This document shows positions 7,479 through 14,759 of a DNA stretch of 27,502 bases, piece after piece. Origin of the DNA: JAWPNA01 sp045402695. GTDB taxonomy: Bacteria > Acidobacteriota > Polarisedimenticolia > JACPZX01 > DASXTC01. The notes under the pieces were generated by a model. It was given only the letters and a program-made list of their open reading frames with translations, had not been told where the DNA came from and did no database searches. A program made the position numbers and the translations under genes. Within the stretch, counting starts at the first letter, position 1. The number at the start of each line of letters is the position of its first letter. The stretch is taken from assembly GCA_045402695.1 (NCBI GenBank), contig JAWPNA010000477.1, positions 1 through 27,502 on the forward strand, in the 5' to 3' direction.

Positions 7479-8400
7479 GGGGCCCTCCGCCCGCCAGAAG
7501 ATAGAGCACGGCCATCCGCACCGCGATGCCGTTGGTGACCTGCTCCAGGATCACCGAGTAGGGTCCATCGGCCACGCTGGAGGCGATCTCCACGCCGCGA
7601 TTGATCGGCCCCGGGTGCATGATGATGACGTCGGGCGCGGCGCGCTTCACGCGCTCCCCGGTCAGACCGAACAGGCTGAAATACTCACGCACGGTGGGGA
7701 AGTATCCTTTCCCCTGCCGCTCCATCTGGATGCGCAGCATCATGATGACGTCGGCCCCCTCCACGGCCTCGTCCATTCTGTGGCTCACGCTGACGCCCAG
7801 TTCCTCCACGCCGAGCGGCATGAGCGTGGCCGGGCCCACGAGCGTGACGTGGGCCCCCAGCTTCCTCAGCAGGAACACATTCGATCTCACGACGCGGCTG
7901 TGCAGGATGTCGCCCACGATGACCACCTTGAGGCCCTCGATCCGCTTCTTCCGCTGCCGGATGGTGTAGGCGTCCAGCAGCGCCTGGGTGGGGTGCTCGT
8001 GAGCCCCGTCGCCCGCGTTGATGATGGACGATCGGCAGACGCGGCTCAGGAAGTGCGGCGCTCCCGGCATGCCGTGGCGCATGACGATGAAATCGGGGTT
8101 CATCGCCTCCAGGTTGCGCGCCGTGTCCAGCAGGGTCTCTCCCTTCACCACGCTGCTCGTGCCGGCCGAAAAGTTCAGCGAGTCGGCCGACAGCCTCTTC
8201 TCCGCCAGCTCGAACGACGTGCGCGTGCGCGTGCTGGGCTCGAAGAACAGGTTGATCACGGTCTGGCCGCGGAGCGTCGGCACTTTCTTGATCTCGCGCT
8301 GCGAGATCTCCGCGAAAGAGTCGGCCGTGTCGAGGATCATGTGGATCTCCTCGGGCGCCAGATCCTGCGTGCCCAGCAAGTGTCGGCTCTTGAGCTGCAT
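7462..8400 (-). CDS. pyrB: Aspartate carbamoyltransferase catalytic subunit
   Basis: 312 residues, normal length. It joins carbamoyl phosphate and aspartate, the committed pyrimidine step. The carbamoyl-phosphate loop FFEPSTRTRTSFE is at 52-64, HPTQ at 136-139, and MHPGPINRG lies near the C-terminus. The ATG follows the pyrR stop directly with no gap and has GGGAG 7 bases upstream. No pyrI regulatory subunit is nearby, so feedback control probably falls to the PyrR leader rather than to a CTP-binding subunit. Confidence 0.97.
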   Translation of the reverse strand: MQLKSRHLLGTQDLAPEEIHMILDTADSFAEISQREIKKVPTLRGQTVINLFFEPSTRTRTSFELAEKRLSADSLNFSAGTSSVVKGETLLDTARNLEAMNPDFIVMRHGMPGAPHFLSRVCRSSIINAGDGAHEHPTQALLDAYTIRQRKKRIEGLKVVIVGDILHSRVVRSNVFLLRKLGAHVTLVGPATLMPLGVEELGVSVSHRMDEAVEGADVIMMLRIQMERQGKGYFPTVREYFSLFGLTGERVKRAAPDVIIMHPGPINRGVEIASSVADGPYSVILEQVTNGIAVRMAVLYLLAGGGPREAAA

Positions 8401-8967
8401 CTACCGTCTCCCGCCGAGGATCTCCACCGCGTCGCGCCGGTCCTGCTCCTGAAGGGAGACTCTCACTTCCTGATCGAGCGACGTGGGGATGTTCTTGCCC
8501 ACGTAGTCTGCGCGAATCGGGAGCTCGCGGTGGCCGCGGTCCACCAGCACGGCAAGCTGGATCAGCTTCGGCCGGCCAAGGTCGATGAGCGCATCCAGCG
8601 CCGCGCGAATCGTCCGGCCCGTGAACAGGACATCGTCCACCAGCACGATCTTCTTGCCTCCGACCGGGAACGGAATCTCCGTCTTGCGAAGCACCGGGTG
8701 GTCCGCGATCGTCGTGAGGTCGTCGCGGTACAGGTTGATGTCCAGAATCCCCACGGGGACTTCCTTCCCCTCGATGGTGCGCACGCGCGCCGCGAGCCTG
8801 TGCGCCAGGGGCACTCCGCGCGAGCAGATCCCCACCAGCGCCAGCCCCTCCACCCCTTTGTTCTTCTCGAGGATCTCGTGGGCCATCCGAGTCAAGGCGC
8901 GGTCCATGGCCGCCTCGTCCATGACCAGTCCGGTGACAGTCTCTTCAGGCACGGCGTCATCCTTCAT
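8401..8967 (-). CDS. pyrR: PyrR: pyr mRNA-binding attenuation protein / uracil phosphoribosyltransferase
   Basis: 188 residues. The PRPP-binding motif VLVDDVLFTGRTI at 108-120 is the PyrR/PRTase signature, and basic segments such as RGVPLAHRLAARVR are retained. By family knowledge PyrR senses UMP/UTP against PRPP and binds a loop in the pyr leader RNA, favouring termination when uridylates are high. The leader upstream holds a matching binding loop and terminator, so this copy is probably a working regulator. The ATG has no good ribosome site, but a 34-codon leader frame ends across it, which may couple translation. Confidence 0.95.
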   Translation of the reverse strand: MKDDAVPEETVTGLVMDEAAMDRALTRMAHEILEKNKGVEGLALVGICSRGVPLAHRLAARVRTIEGKEVPVGILDINLYRDDLTTIADHPVLRKTEIPFPVGGKKIVLVDDVLFTGRTIRAALDALIDLGRPKLIQLAVLVDRGHRELPIRADYVGKNIPTSLDQEVRVSLQEQDRRDAVEILGGRR

Positions 8968-9061
8968 GGGAGAGCCTGGGGGAAGATGATCGGGGATTCG
9001 ATCGGAAGAGGGGCAAAAAAAAACCGCCGTCAGGGGCGGTCGCTACGTGCTGCGGTTTCAT
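8957..9061 (-). CDS. Possible leader peptide overlapping the pyr terminator and pyrR start
   Basis: A 34-codon frame starts at ATG 9059-9061 with AAAGGTGG about 7 bases upstream, the best ribosome site in the leader. It reads through the terminator stem and U run (as Gly-Phe-Phe-Leu) and ends with a TGA at 8957-8959, just inside pyrR in another frame. A translating ribosome could open the terminator or deliver ribosomes to pyrR. It may equally be a chance frame in a short leader. Confidence 0.3.
   Translation of the reverse strand: MKPQHVATAPDGGFFLPLFRSNPRSSSPRLSHEG
9015..9040 (-). terminator. Intrinsic attenuator terminator of the pyr operon
   Basis: On the minus strand ACCGCC pairs with GGCGGT around a 6-base loop (CCTGAC), followed directly by a run of nine Ts counting the last stem base. 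It lies in the leader before pyrR, not after a gene, so it acts as an attenuator. The 5' arm (CCGCC) can instead pair with GGCGG in the PyrR-binding loop, giving an antiterminator. Confidence 0.88.
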
Positions 9062-9071
9062 GCGCTTGCCA

Positions 9072-9102
9072 CCTTTCCCGCCTCTCAGGGCGCTCTTAAA
9101 GG
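9072..9102 (-). promoter_or_regulatory. PyrR-binding loop (anti-antiterminator)
   Basis: On the minus strand a lower stem CCTTT/AAAGG and an upper stem CGCC/GGCG enclose the hexaloop CTGAGA. This fits the CNGNGA hexaloop and the CCNGNGAGGY core known for Bacillus PyrR sites. Its 3' arm GGCG would otherwise form the antiterminator with CCGCC at 9035-9039, so PyrR binding would release the terminator. Confidence 0.82.
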
Positions 9103-9109
9103 CGAACCG

Positions 9110-9137
9110 AGTATAGCACGGCAAGGACGCGTGTCAA
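9110..9137 (-). promoter_or_regulatory. Promoter of pyrR-pyrB-pyrC
   Basis: TTGACA (9132-9137), 16 bases, TATACT (9110-9115): a near-consensus housekeeping promoter and the strongest in the window. Transcription would start near 9103, directly before the PyrR-binding loop. The -35 lies just past the stop codon of the membrane gene ending at 9142. Confidence 0.85.
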
Positions 9138-9141
9138 ATGA

Positions 9142-10896
9142 TCACATCGGCCGGCCGTACGCCGGCACGAACAGGACAGGATGCGCATCGAGGAACTCCT
9201 TCCGAAAGAGCCGCCTCGCGAGGTTGCCCCGGAGATCTCGTCCGAGAGGAAGCCCCAGCACGTACAGCGCCGTGGGCAGCACATCCAGGATGTCTGCTTC
9301 CTCCATCTTCGACCCTGATGCCACCCCGGGTCCCCGCACGAGGAGAATGCCGTCGGGCCCTCGAGTCCACGAGCCGGACATGAGCGGAAGGTCTTCTCCG
9401 TCGGGATCCGGCAGGAGTCGCTGCAGGATCCTGTCGAGCGGTGCAACCGGTCTCGCGCCATGCGCCGAGACCACCATGATGAAGCTGGACGGCCCCGAGG
9501 CCTCGATCTGCTCGGCGAGAAGCTCGTCGGTGAATTCGTAGTAGCGTGCGAGCACGCCCGAGAAGGCCGCCTGCTCCTGCGCGCTGACATCGCCGAACTC
9601 GTCGGGCTGGTGGTATCGCAGGAAGTAGGCGCTTGCGAGCCCCAGCCCGGGGAACTTCAACGCAAGCACGCGTATTCCGCCGGGCGAACCTTCCCGCCGT
9701 GCCGCCATCGAGGCCGCCCTGACCGACAGATCGGCGGCGATGCCCGTCCGGAGCAGATCCACCAGCTCGGCGGATCCGGGCACGCTGTGGTCCGGGGGTC
9801 CGCCCAGGATCTTGTCGAGCCGTGTCGTCACGAGCGGATCGTCCCTTCGCAGTGCCGCCGCGCCGGCAGGCGGCGGCTCGATGCCTCGCCAGCCGATCAT
9901 CTCCACGCGCAGGTCCATCGAACGGAGGATTTCAGCGAGCGTCAGGGCGCGGCCGCCCCCCGAGGGACGGATGTCGCTGCCGCCGTAGCCCGCGCGCAAC
10001 AGCGCCCTCATGCCCAGAGCCCGCGGCAGGGCTTCGAGGCGCCCCGCCTCCAAGGGCAACCGGTACGTGCGAGCATCCTTCACCCCCGTAGCCCATGGCG
10101 GCATGCCGGTCGCCAGAGCCGTCCACGCCACGCGGGACTGGCATGGTCTCAACGAGTCGAGTCGCGCGGAAGCGCCCTCTTTCAAGAGCCGTTCGAAGGT
10201 GGGCAGCCTGCGCGCCGAGACAAGCGGCAGGATGTGATCCATCGTGGCCGCGTCCAGCCCGACGAACAGCAAACCGCGCGCTTCGTGATCGTCCGGCGAA
10301 ACAGGCCGCACTCCGGCCGCAGCCTCGACGCGCGCAAGCCCGGCCGGCGTGCCCGCGCGGGCCGTGGAGGGAGCGATGCCGGCCATGAGGATCCCTGTCA
10401 TCGCAAGGGGCGCGAGGAGGAAGATTCCCGCGGCCACCCTGTAGGGGTGCCCCGTCTCCCCGGCGCGGAACTGTCCCAGGCCCGCCGCCGTCATCGCGAG
10501 GAGCCAGAAGAACGCCATCACGGCGCAGTCGATTCTGAGCGATTCGCGCGCCGCGGGCGACATGAGAGAGACCGCCCACCCAAGGTTTCGGTAATAGACG
10601 CCGGTCATCACACCCAGCGTGGCCGCGCCGAACCAGACGGTCGCCTTGAGGCTCAGCCAGGCGACGCCGAGCCTTCGCGCGGCGAAGAATCGCACGAAGA
10701 TGAAGAGGGTCGAGAGGAGCACCGCAATGGCCGGAGCGTAGACGAGGACGATCGCAGCCAGAGTGGAAACGAACTGCCACGAGAGCAGGCCAGCCGCGGC
10801 CAGCCCATCGTTGAGGAAAAACAGCAGTGCGGTGATGAAAGTCGCGCCGTAGAGTCCCGCCCAGAGAGCATTTGCGATCAACCTCAGGTAGCTCAC
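9142..10896 (-). CDS. Membrane protein with degenerate alkaline-phosphatase-superfamily (type I phosphodiesterase-like) domain
   Basis: 584 residues. About five membrane helices (roughly 8-30, 42-70, 84-101, 124-142, 155-174) precede a domain built like nucleotide pyrophosphatase/phosphodiesterases: FVGLDAATMD (D215, putative nucleophile T218), AWTALATGMPPW, and DILDVLPTALYVLGLPLG near the end. Several metal ligands are changed: the usual GxDxxxH segment reads GLGLASAYF (Asp to G419, His to A423), SDHG reads SAHG (Asp to A478), and the late GTHR-like His is W510. H479 remains. It is probably a non-catalytic or altered relative that binds a phosphorylated lipid or glycan, but the function is unknown. 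The start is GTG, with TATGAT 6 bases upstream. Confidence 0.72.
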   Translation of the reverse strand: MSYLRLIANALWAGLYGATFITALLFFLNDGLAAAGLLSWQFVSTLAAIVLVYAPAIAVLLSTLFIFVRFFAARRLGVAWLSLKATVWFGAATLGVMTGVYYRNLGWAVSLMSPAARESLRIDCAVMAFFWLLAMTAAGLGQFRAGETGHPYRVAAGIFLLAPLAMTGILMAGIAPSTARAGTPAGLARVEAAAGVRPVSPDDHEARGLLFVGLDAATMDHILPLVSARRLPTFERLLKEGASARLDSLRPCQSRVAWTALATGMPPWATGVKDARTYRLPLEAGRLEALPRALGMRALLRAGYGGSDIRPSGGGRALTLAEILRSMDLRVEMIGWRGIEPPPAGAAALRRDDPLVTTRLDKILGGPPDHSVPGSAELVDLLRTGIAADLSVRAASMAARREGSPGGIRVLALKFPGLGLASAYFLRYHQPDEFGDVSAQEQAAFSGVLARYYEFTDELLAEQIEASGPSSFIMVVSAHGARPVAPLDRILQRLLPDPDGEDLPLMSGSWTRGPDGILLVRGPGVASGSKMEEADILDVLPTALYVLGLPLGRDLRGNLARRLFRKEFLDAHPVLFVPAYGRPM

Positions 10897-10902
10897 GCGG
10901 GC

Positions 10903-10908
10903 ATCATA
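10903..10908 (-). promoter_or_regulatory. -10 box of the membrane AlkP-like gene (leaderless type)
   Basis: TATGAT on the minus strand ends 6 bases before the GTG start. No -35 is seen at the expected distance and no ribosome site precedes the GTG, consistent with a leaderless mRNA. Confidence 0.35.
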
Positions 10909-10957
10909 TCATCGGCGTGCCGCGCTCCCGGACCGCGCCGATCTGGTCGCCACCCTG

Positions 10958-10987
10958 TTACCAAGGTCCGGAAGGCTGTGGTAGATT
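10958..10987 (+). promoter_or_regulatory. Candidate promoter of pyrK-pyrD-rlpA
   Basis: TTACCA (10958-10963), 18 bases, TAGATT (10982-10987), ending 10 bases before the pyrK ATG at 10998. No PyrR-binding loop or terminator fits between it and the gene, so control differs from pyrRBC. Confidence 0.4.
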
Positions 10988-10997
10988 GACGCGTGGC

Positions 10998-11843
10998 ATG
11001 ACACCGCGCGCCGCGCCCGTCGACCGTCTCCTTCGCATCGAAGCGCATCTTCCCCTGGGCGCGGCCCACTTCCTGATGACTTTGTCGGACGGCGAGCCGC
11101 TGCCCGCGTGGGATCCGGGACAGTTCGCCATGATAACCCCGGGCCGCGCCGCCCCGACCTTCGACCCGCTGCTGCGACGGCCCTTCAGCATCTTCAACCT
11201 TCACGGCGCGCCCGCCGGGCGCACCGACGCGATCCAGATCCTCTATAAAGTGCTCGGGCGCGGCACGGAGCTGCTGTCGCGCGCACGCGAGGGCGACGCG
11301 ATCCGCTGCCTGGCGCCCCTGGGCAATGGCTTCGACCCCGAGAGGCCCGCTGGCGCGCGGCTGCTGCTCGTGGCGGGCGGCATCGGCTCGGCGTCGCTTC
11401 ATCCGCTGGCGCTGAAGGAAAGGAGCGCCGGCCGCTCACCTCTCGTGCTGTACGGATGCCGCACGTCGGCGGACCTCGCGGGGATCGAGGCCACGCTGTC
11501 ATCGGGCGTGGAGGTCCGCGTGGCCACGGACGACGGCTCGTCGGGCCATCACGGGTTCGTGAGCGACCTGCTCGACAGGTTCCTGGCGACTCAGGGAACC
11601 GAGGCGCCCCGTCGCTTCCTCATTTGCGCCTGCGGCCCGACGCCGATGATGAAGGCCACGGCGAGCGTTGCGGACCGGCATGACGTGCGCTGCTATCTTT
11701 CGCTCGAAAGCCCGATGGCTTGTGGCTTCGGGGTGTGTGTCGGATGTGTCGTGGGGACGCGCGAAGCTCCGGGCGCGTCGATTCACTTCCGCCGCATCTG
11801 CGTGGACGGGCCCGTGTTCGATGCCGGGAGGATCTGCTGGTGA
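10998..11843 (+). CDS. pyrK: Dihydroorotate dehydrogenase B, electron transfer subunit
   Basis: 281 residues. It carries electrons from PyrD to NAD+ through FAD and a [2Fe-2S] cluster. The FAD motif RRPFSIF is at 60-66, a glycine-rich AGGIGSASL follows at about 126-134, ICACGPTPMM marks the NAD domain, and the four cluster cysteines are C242, C247, C250 and C268. The start is ambiguous: ATG 10998 fits the leaderless -10 spacing, while an in-frame TTG at 10986 has GGAAGG 10 bases upstream. The stop overlaps the pyrD GTG in a GTGA junction. With pyrD it forms the class 1B enzyme. Confidence 0.93.
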   Translation: MTPRAAPVDRLLRIEAHLPLGAAHFLMTLSDGEPLPAWDPGQFAMITPGRAAPTFDPLLRRPFSIFNLHGAPAGRTDAIQILYKVLGRGTELLSRAREGDAIRCLAPLGNGFDPERPAGARLLLVAGGIGSASLHPLALKERSAGRSPLVLYGCRTSADLAGIEATLSSGVEVRVATDDGSSGHHGFVSDLLDRFLATQGTEAPRRFLICACGPTPMMKATASVADRHDVRCYLSLESPMACGFGVCVGCVVGTREAPGASIHFRRICVDGPVFDAGRICW

Positions 11844-12802
11844 CGTCCGCCGCGCCGTCCCCCTCACTGGCGGTGGCGCTGGGCGCCCTGCGCCTGAAGA
11901 ACCCCGTGATGACCGCCAGCGGGACGTCGGGCTACGGCCTGGACCTGCTTCCCTACTTCGACATCTCCGCCTTGGGCGGCATCGTGGCCAAGAGCCTCTC
12001 GCTGAAGCCGCGGGAGGGGAACCCGCCGACGCGGCTCGCGGAGACCCCGGCCGGAATGCTCAACTCGATCGGCCTGCAGAACATCGGCATCCAGGCGTTC
12101 CTCGACGAGAAGCTCCCGCTGCTGCGCCCCCACGACCTGGCCGTCATCGCCAACATCTTCGGCGAGACCGTGGAGGAGTTCGGCGAGCTGGCGCGGCGCC
12201 TGGATCAGGCCGAGGGGATTTCCGCCGTCGAGCTGAACATCTCCTGTCCCAACACGGCGCGCGGCGGCATCGAGTTCGGCGTGGACCCCGACGCCACCGC
12301 ACGCGTGACCTCGACCGTGAGGAAGGCCACGCGCCTGCCGGTCATCGTGAAGCTCTCCCCCAACGTCACCGACATCACGATCATCGCGCGCGCAGCCGCC
12401 GACGCGGGCGCGGACATCCTTTCGCTGGTGAACACATTCATGGGAATGGCGGTGGACATCGAGCGCCGCCGTCCCGTGCTCTCGTCGGGCTCGGGAGGAC
12501 TTTCGGGCCCGGCCATCCGGCCGATGGCGGTGCACCTCCTGCACCGCGTGGCGCGCGCGGTGAAGCTGCCGCTGATCGGCATCGGCGGGATTCGTTCCGG
12601 CGGCGACGCGCTGGAGTTCATCCTGGCGGGCGCCTCCGCCGTGCAGGTCGGCACGGCCACCTTCACCGAGCCGGCGGCCCCCCTGAGGGTCGCGCGCGAG
12701 ATTGAGCAGTACTGCGTGCGCCACACCGTCGCCGATGTCAATCAGCTCGTGGGTATGATGGTCCCCGGTTCCACCGGGCCCGCGCCGCCGGAACCAGGAT
12801 GA
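11840..12802 (+). CDS. pyrD: Dihydroorotate dehydrogenase, class 1B catalytic subunit
   Basis: 320 residues. It oxidises dihydroorotate to orotate in the cytosol with FMN. The catalytic base Cys136 lies in NISCPNTARGG, the position where class 1 enzymes have Cys rather than the Ser of membrane class 2 enzymes. K51 in VAKSLSLKPREGNPP and GIGGIRSGGDALEF belong to the FMN site. The GTG start has GGGAGG 9 bases upstream and overlaps the pyrK stop by 4 bases. The next gene starts inside its stop codon (ATGA). Confidence 0.96.
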   Translation: MTSAAPSPSLAVALGALRLKNPVMTASGTSGYGLDLLPYFDISALGGIVAKSLSLKPREGNPPTRLAETPAGMLNSIGLQNIGIQAFLDEKLPLLRPHDLAVIANIFGETVEEFGELARRLDQAEGISAVELNISCPNTARGGIEFGVDPDATARVTSTVRKATRLPVIVKLSPNVTDITIIARAAADAGADILSLVNTFMGMAVDIERRRPVLSSGSGGLSGPAIRPMAVHLLHRVARAVKLPLIGIGGIRSGGDALEFILAGASAVQVGTATFTEPAAPLRVAREIEQYCVRHTVADVNQLVGMMVPGSTGPAPPEPG

Positions 12803-13278
12803 TCCGGGCCGGCGGACGCAGCCGCCCGGGGGCAGCCTGCACGCTCGCGGCGCTGCTGGTCTGCTCCGCCTGCGCGCGGAGAACCGGGGATGCCTCCTGG
12901 TATGGTCCGGCCTTCCACGGGCGAAGCACGGCCAGCGGCGAGCGGTACAACATGCTGGATCTGACGGCCGCCCACCGAACACTTCCCTTCGACAGCTATG
13001 TGCGCGTGACCAACCCGGCCAACGGCCGCAGCCTCGTCGTGAGGATCAACGATCGCGGACCCTTCGTCGCCGGGAGGATCATCGATCTCTCCTACACAGC
13101 GGCCAAGATCCTGGGCATCCCGAAAGACGGCGTCATGAAGGTGACCTTGAAGGTGCTCGATCCAGACACCGGCGCGCGCCTCCACCGGCGTCAGACGGAT
13201 CTCGTCAAGCGCAAAGGGGTTCGCACCTGGACTGACCAGGATTTCGCGGAGCTGGCGGCGGCCGGGTCGGGGGGTTGA
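12799..13278 (+). CDS. rlpA: RlpA-like septal ring lytic transglycosylase family protein
   Basis: 159 residues. A secretion signal (about 1-25) ends in CSAC, a lipobox-like but imperfect site, so lipidation is uncertain. The rest is one double-psi beta-barrel domain: GDASWYGPAFHGRSTASGE, then AAHRTLPFDSYVRVTN (H59) and RINDRGPF with catalytic Asp85. The C-terminal SPOR domain of many RlpA proteins is missing. In this family the enzyme cleaves naked glycan strands at the septum or cell envelope. It is translated from an ATGA overlap with pyrD, an unexpected partner for pyrimidine genes. Confidence 0.88.
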   Translation: MIRAGGRSRPGAACTLAALLVCSACARRTGDASWYGPAFHGRSTASGERYNMLDLTAAHRTLPFDSYVRVTNPANGRSLVVRINDRGPFVAGRIIDLSYTAAKILGIPKDGVMKVTLKVLDPDTGARLHRRQTDLVKRKGVRTWTDQDFAELAAAGSGG

Positions 13279-13290
13279 TTGCTCGGGTGA

Positions 13291-13339
13291 CCTCAACGAG
13301 CTTCAGCGAAGCCCTCCTCCGCGATCGAGCTTGTTGAGG
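13291..13339. terminator. Two-way terminator between rlpA and the aldo/keto reductase
   Basis: The arms CCTCAACGAGCT and AGCTTGTTGAGG pair over 12 positions (one G-U/A-C wobble) and enclose a smaller GCTTC-AGC-GAAGC hairpin. It sits between two convergent genes and could end transcription from both sides. There is no long U run. Confidence 0.6.
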
Positions 13340-13352
13340 AGAGAGCGCAGCG

Positions 13353-14336
13353 TCACTCGTACCAGTTCTTGTCCCAGGCGTGCGCCTTCAGGCGCTCCTT
13401 CATCGCCGAGGAAAGCGGGCGCCCGTCGGACACGGCGGCGTTGCATCGGACGTGAGCGGCCGTGCGCATGCCGGGGATGACGGTCGCAACCTCCGCGCGT
13501 GACAGGCAGAACCTCAGCGCCAGCTCTGGAAGAGTGGCGGCCTCCTGCCCAAGCAGGCCCTCGAGCGATCGGGCCCTGTCCGCCGCCTGAGCCTTCCGGT
13601 CGCCCTTGAAGTACTCCTCCCTCCAGTCCCCCTTCAGAAACTGGGTCTCGGAACCGATGGCGCCCGAGAGCGCCCCCTCATCGAGGGGCACGCGGACGAT
13701 GGCGCCGAGGTCCTTCCTCTTCGTCAGTTCGAACAGATGCGCCTCGGGTGATCGGTCGTAGATGTTGTAGATGACCTGAACAGTCTCGATGAGGGGATCG
13801 ACCGCCAGCTTCAGCGCTGTCCCAGGAGCGTGATCGTTGACCGACACGCCCCAGTGCAGCACCTTGCCCTGCTCCTTGAGTCGTTGCATCGCCCCTCGCA
13901 GCTCGGGCCACTCGGACGCCTCCAGCCAGGCATCGTGCCACACATGAAGTTGCTCGATCTGCAGGGCCTCCACCCCGAGGTTGCGCAGCGACTGCTCCAC
14001 GCAGCTCACGACGTGCTTGGCGGGGAACGTCTTTCCCAGAGGCGTCTCGGCCCTTGCAGGCCAGACGTGGTCTCGTGGAGGGACCTTGGTGGCCACCACC
14101 ACGCCCCGGCGCTCGGGCGCCCGGCCGATCACCTCGGCGAGCAGCCTCTCGCTGTGGCCGTCGCCGTACACCAAGGCGGTATCGAAAAGGTTGATCCCCG
14201 AGTCGAGGGCCAGCCCGACCGCCCCGCGGCCCTCCTCATCCGTCCCCCCCAGCCACATCGCGCCGCCCAGGCCCCAGGCTCCGAAACCGATCTCCGAAAC
14301 ATCGTAGCCGGTGCGTCCCAGCCGTCTGATCCGCAT
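13353..14336 (-). CDS. Aldo/keto reductase family oxidoreductase
   Basis: 327 residues from ATG 14336 (an in-frame TTG at 14339 is an equal start; AGGAG is 6-9 bases upstream). This is the NADPH-binding (beta/alpha)8 barrel family. The catalytic tetrad is complete: D52 in NLFDTALVYG, Y57, K84 in VVATKV and H131 in EQLHVWHD. The C-terminal part (LRFCLSRAEVATVIPGMR) is the usual NADPH phosphate-binding stretch. The family reduces aldehydes and ketones; the substrate cannot be inferred. It stands alone, divergent from the small gene at 14486. Confidence 0.9.
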   Translation of the reverse strand: MRIRRLGRTGYDVSEIGFGAWGLGGAMWLGGTDEEGRGAVGLALDSGINLFDTALVYGDGHSERLLAEVIGRAPERRGVVVATKVPPRDHVWPARAETPLGKTFPAKHVVSCVEQSLRNLGVEALQIEQLHVWHDAWLEASEWPELRGAMQRLKEQGKVLHWGVSVNDHAPGTALKLAVDPLIETVQVIYNIYDRSPEAHLFELTKRKDLGAIVRVPLDEGALSGAIGSETQFLKGDWREEYFKGDRKAQAADRARSLEGLLGQEAATLPELALRFCLSRAEVATVIPGMRTAAHVRCNAAVSDGRPLSSAMKERLKAHAWDKNWYE

Positions 14337-14485
14337 CAATTGTCACTCCTCGCGTCTCCGTCGTGGTCCGATCTTCCACGCGCACTCCTGAAAAGCGGCA
14401 TCCGTTGTCCGATGGTCGTACACTTTGACGAAGTCGGGCCCTTGTCGCCCACGGTCCAGACTCGGTCAACCGGAGGCCCGGCCTC

Positions 14486-14737
14486 ATGCTGTACCCGATC
14501 CCGCCCCACCGGCACCACGAACAGGACGAGGAACCCGCGGTTCTCCTCCAGCGGATGGCCGACCGCGTCGCTTCCATGATCGTGACGTCGGCTTATTCCG
14601 ACCTGGAGTGCGCCCTCGCGGAGCGGGAGTTGCGCTTCGAGTTCCTCCACCAGATCCCCGAACGGATGGCGTTGTACGACCTCATCTACACGTCCCGCTT
14701 CCGACGTCTCAGGGAGCAGTTCCGGTCCGAGGAGTGA
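14486..14737 (+). CDS. Small hypothetical protein (83 residues)
   Basis: I do not recognise the family. The frame has strong G/C third positions, GGAGG 10 bases before the ATG and ends in TGA. The product is soluble, charged and probably helical, with a His/Pro-rich start (PIPPHRHHEQDEE), a middle such as RMADRVASMIVTSAYSD, and an Arg-rich end. No signal peptide, Cys pair or known motif is visible. An antisense frame in the same place has weaker composition and is rejected. Confidence 0.65.
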   Translation: MLYPIPPHRHHEQDEEPAVLLQRMADRVASMIVTSAYSDLECALAERELRFEFLHQIPERMALYDLIYTSRFRRLREQFRSEE

Positions 14738-14759
14738 TCTCCTCGCAGCCACCGCCCTG

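Noticed and set aside
14425..14430. TTGACG as a promoter for the 83-residue gene
   Set aside because: No -10-like hexamer occurs 15-19 bases downstream.
14336..14752. A 138-codon minus-strand frame opposite the small 83-residue gene
   Set aside because: It has weaker codon bias and composition, and it would run into the aldo/keto reductase start region.
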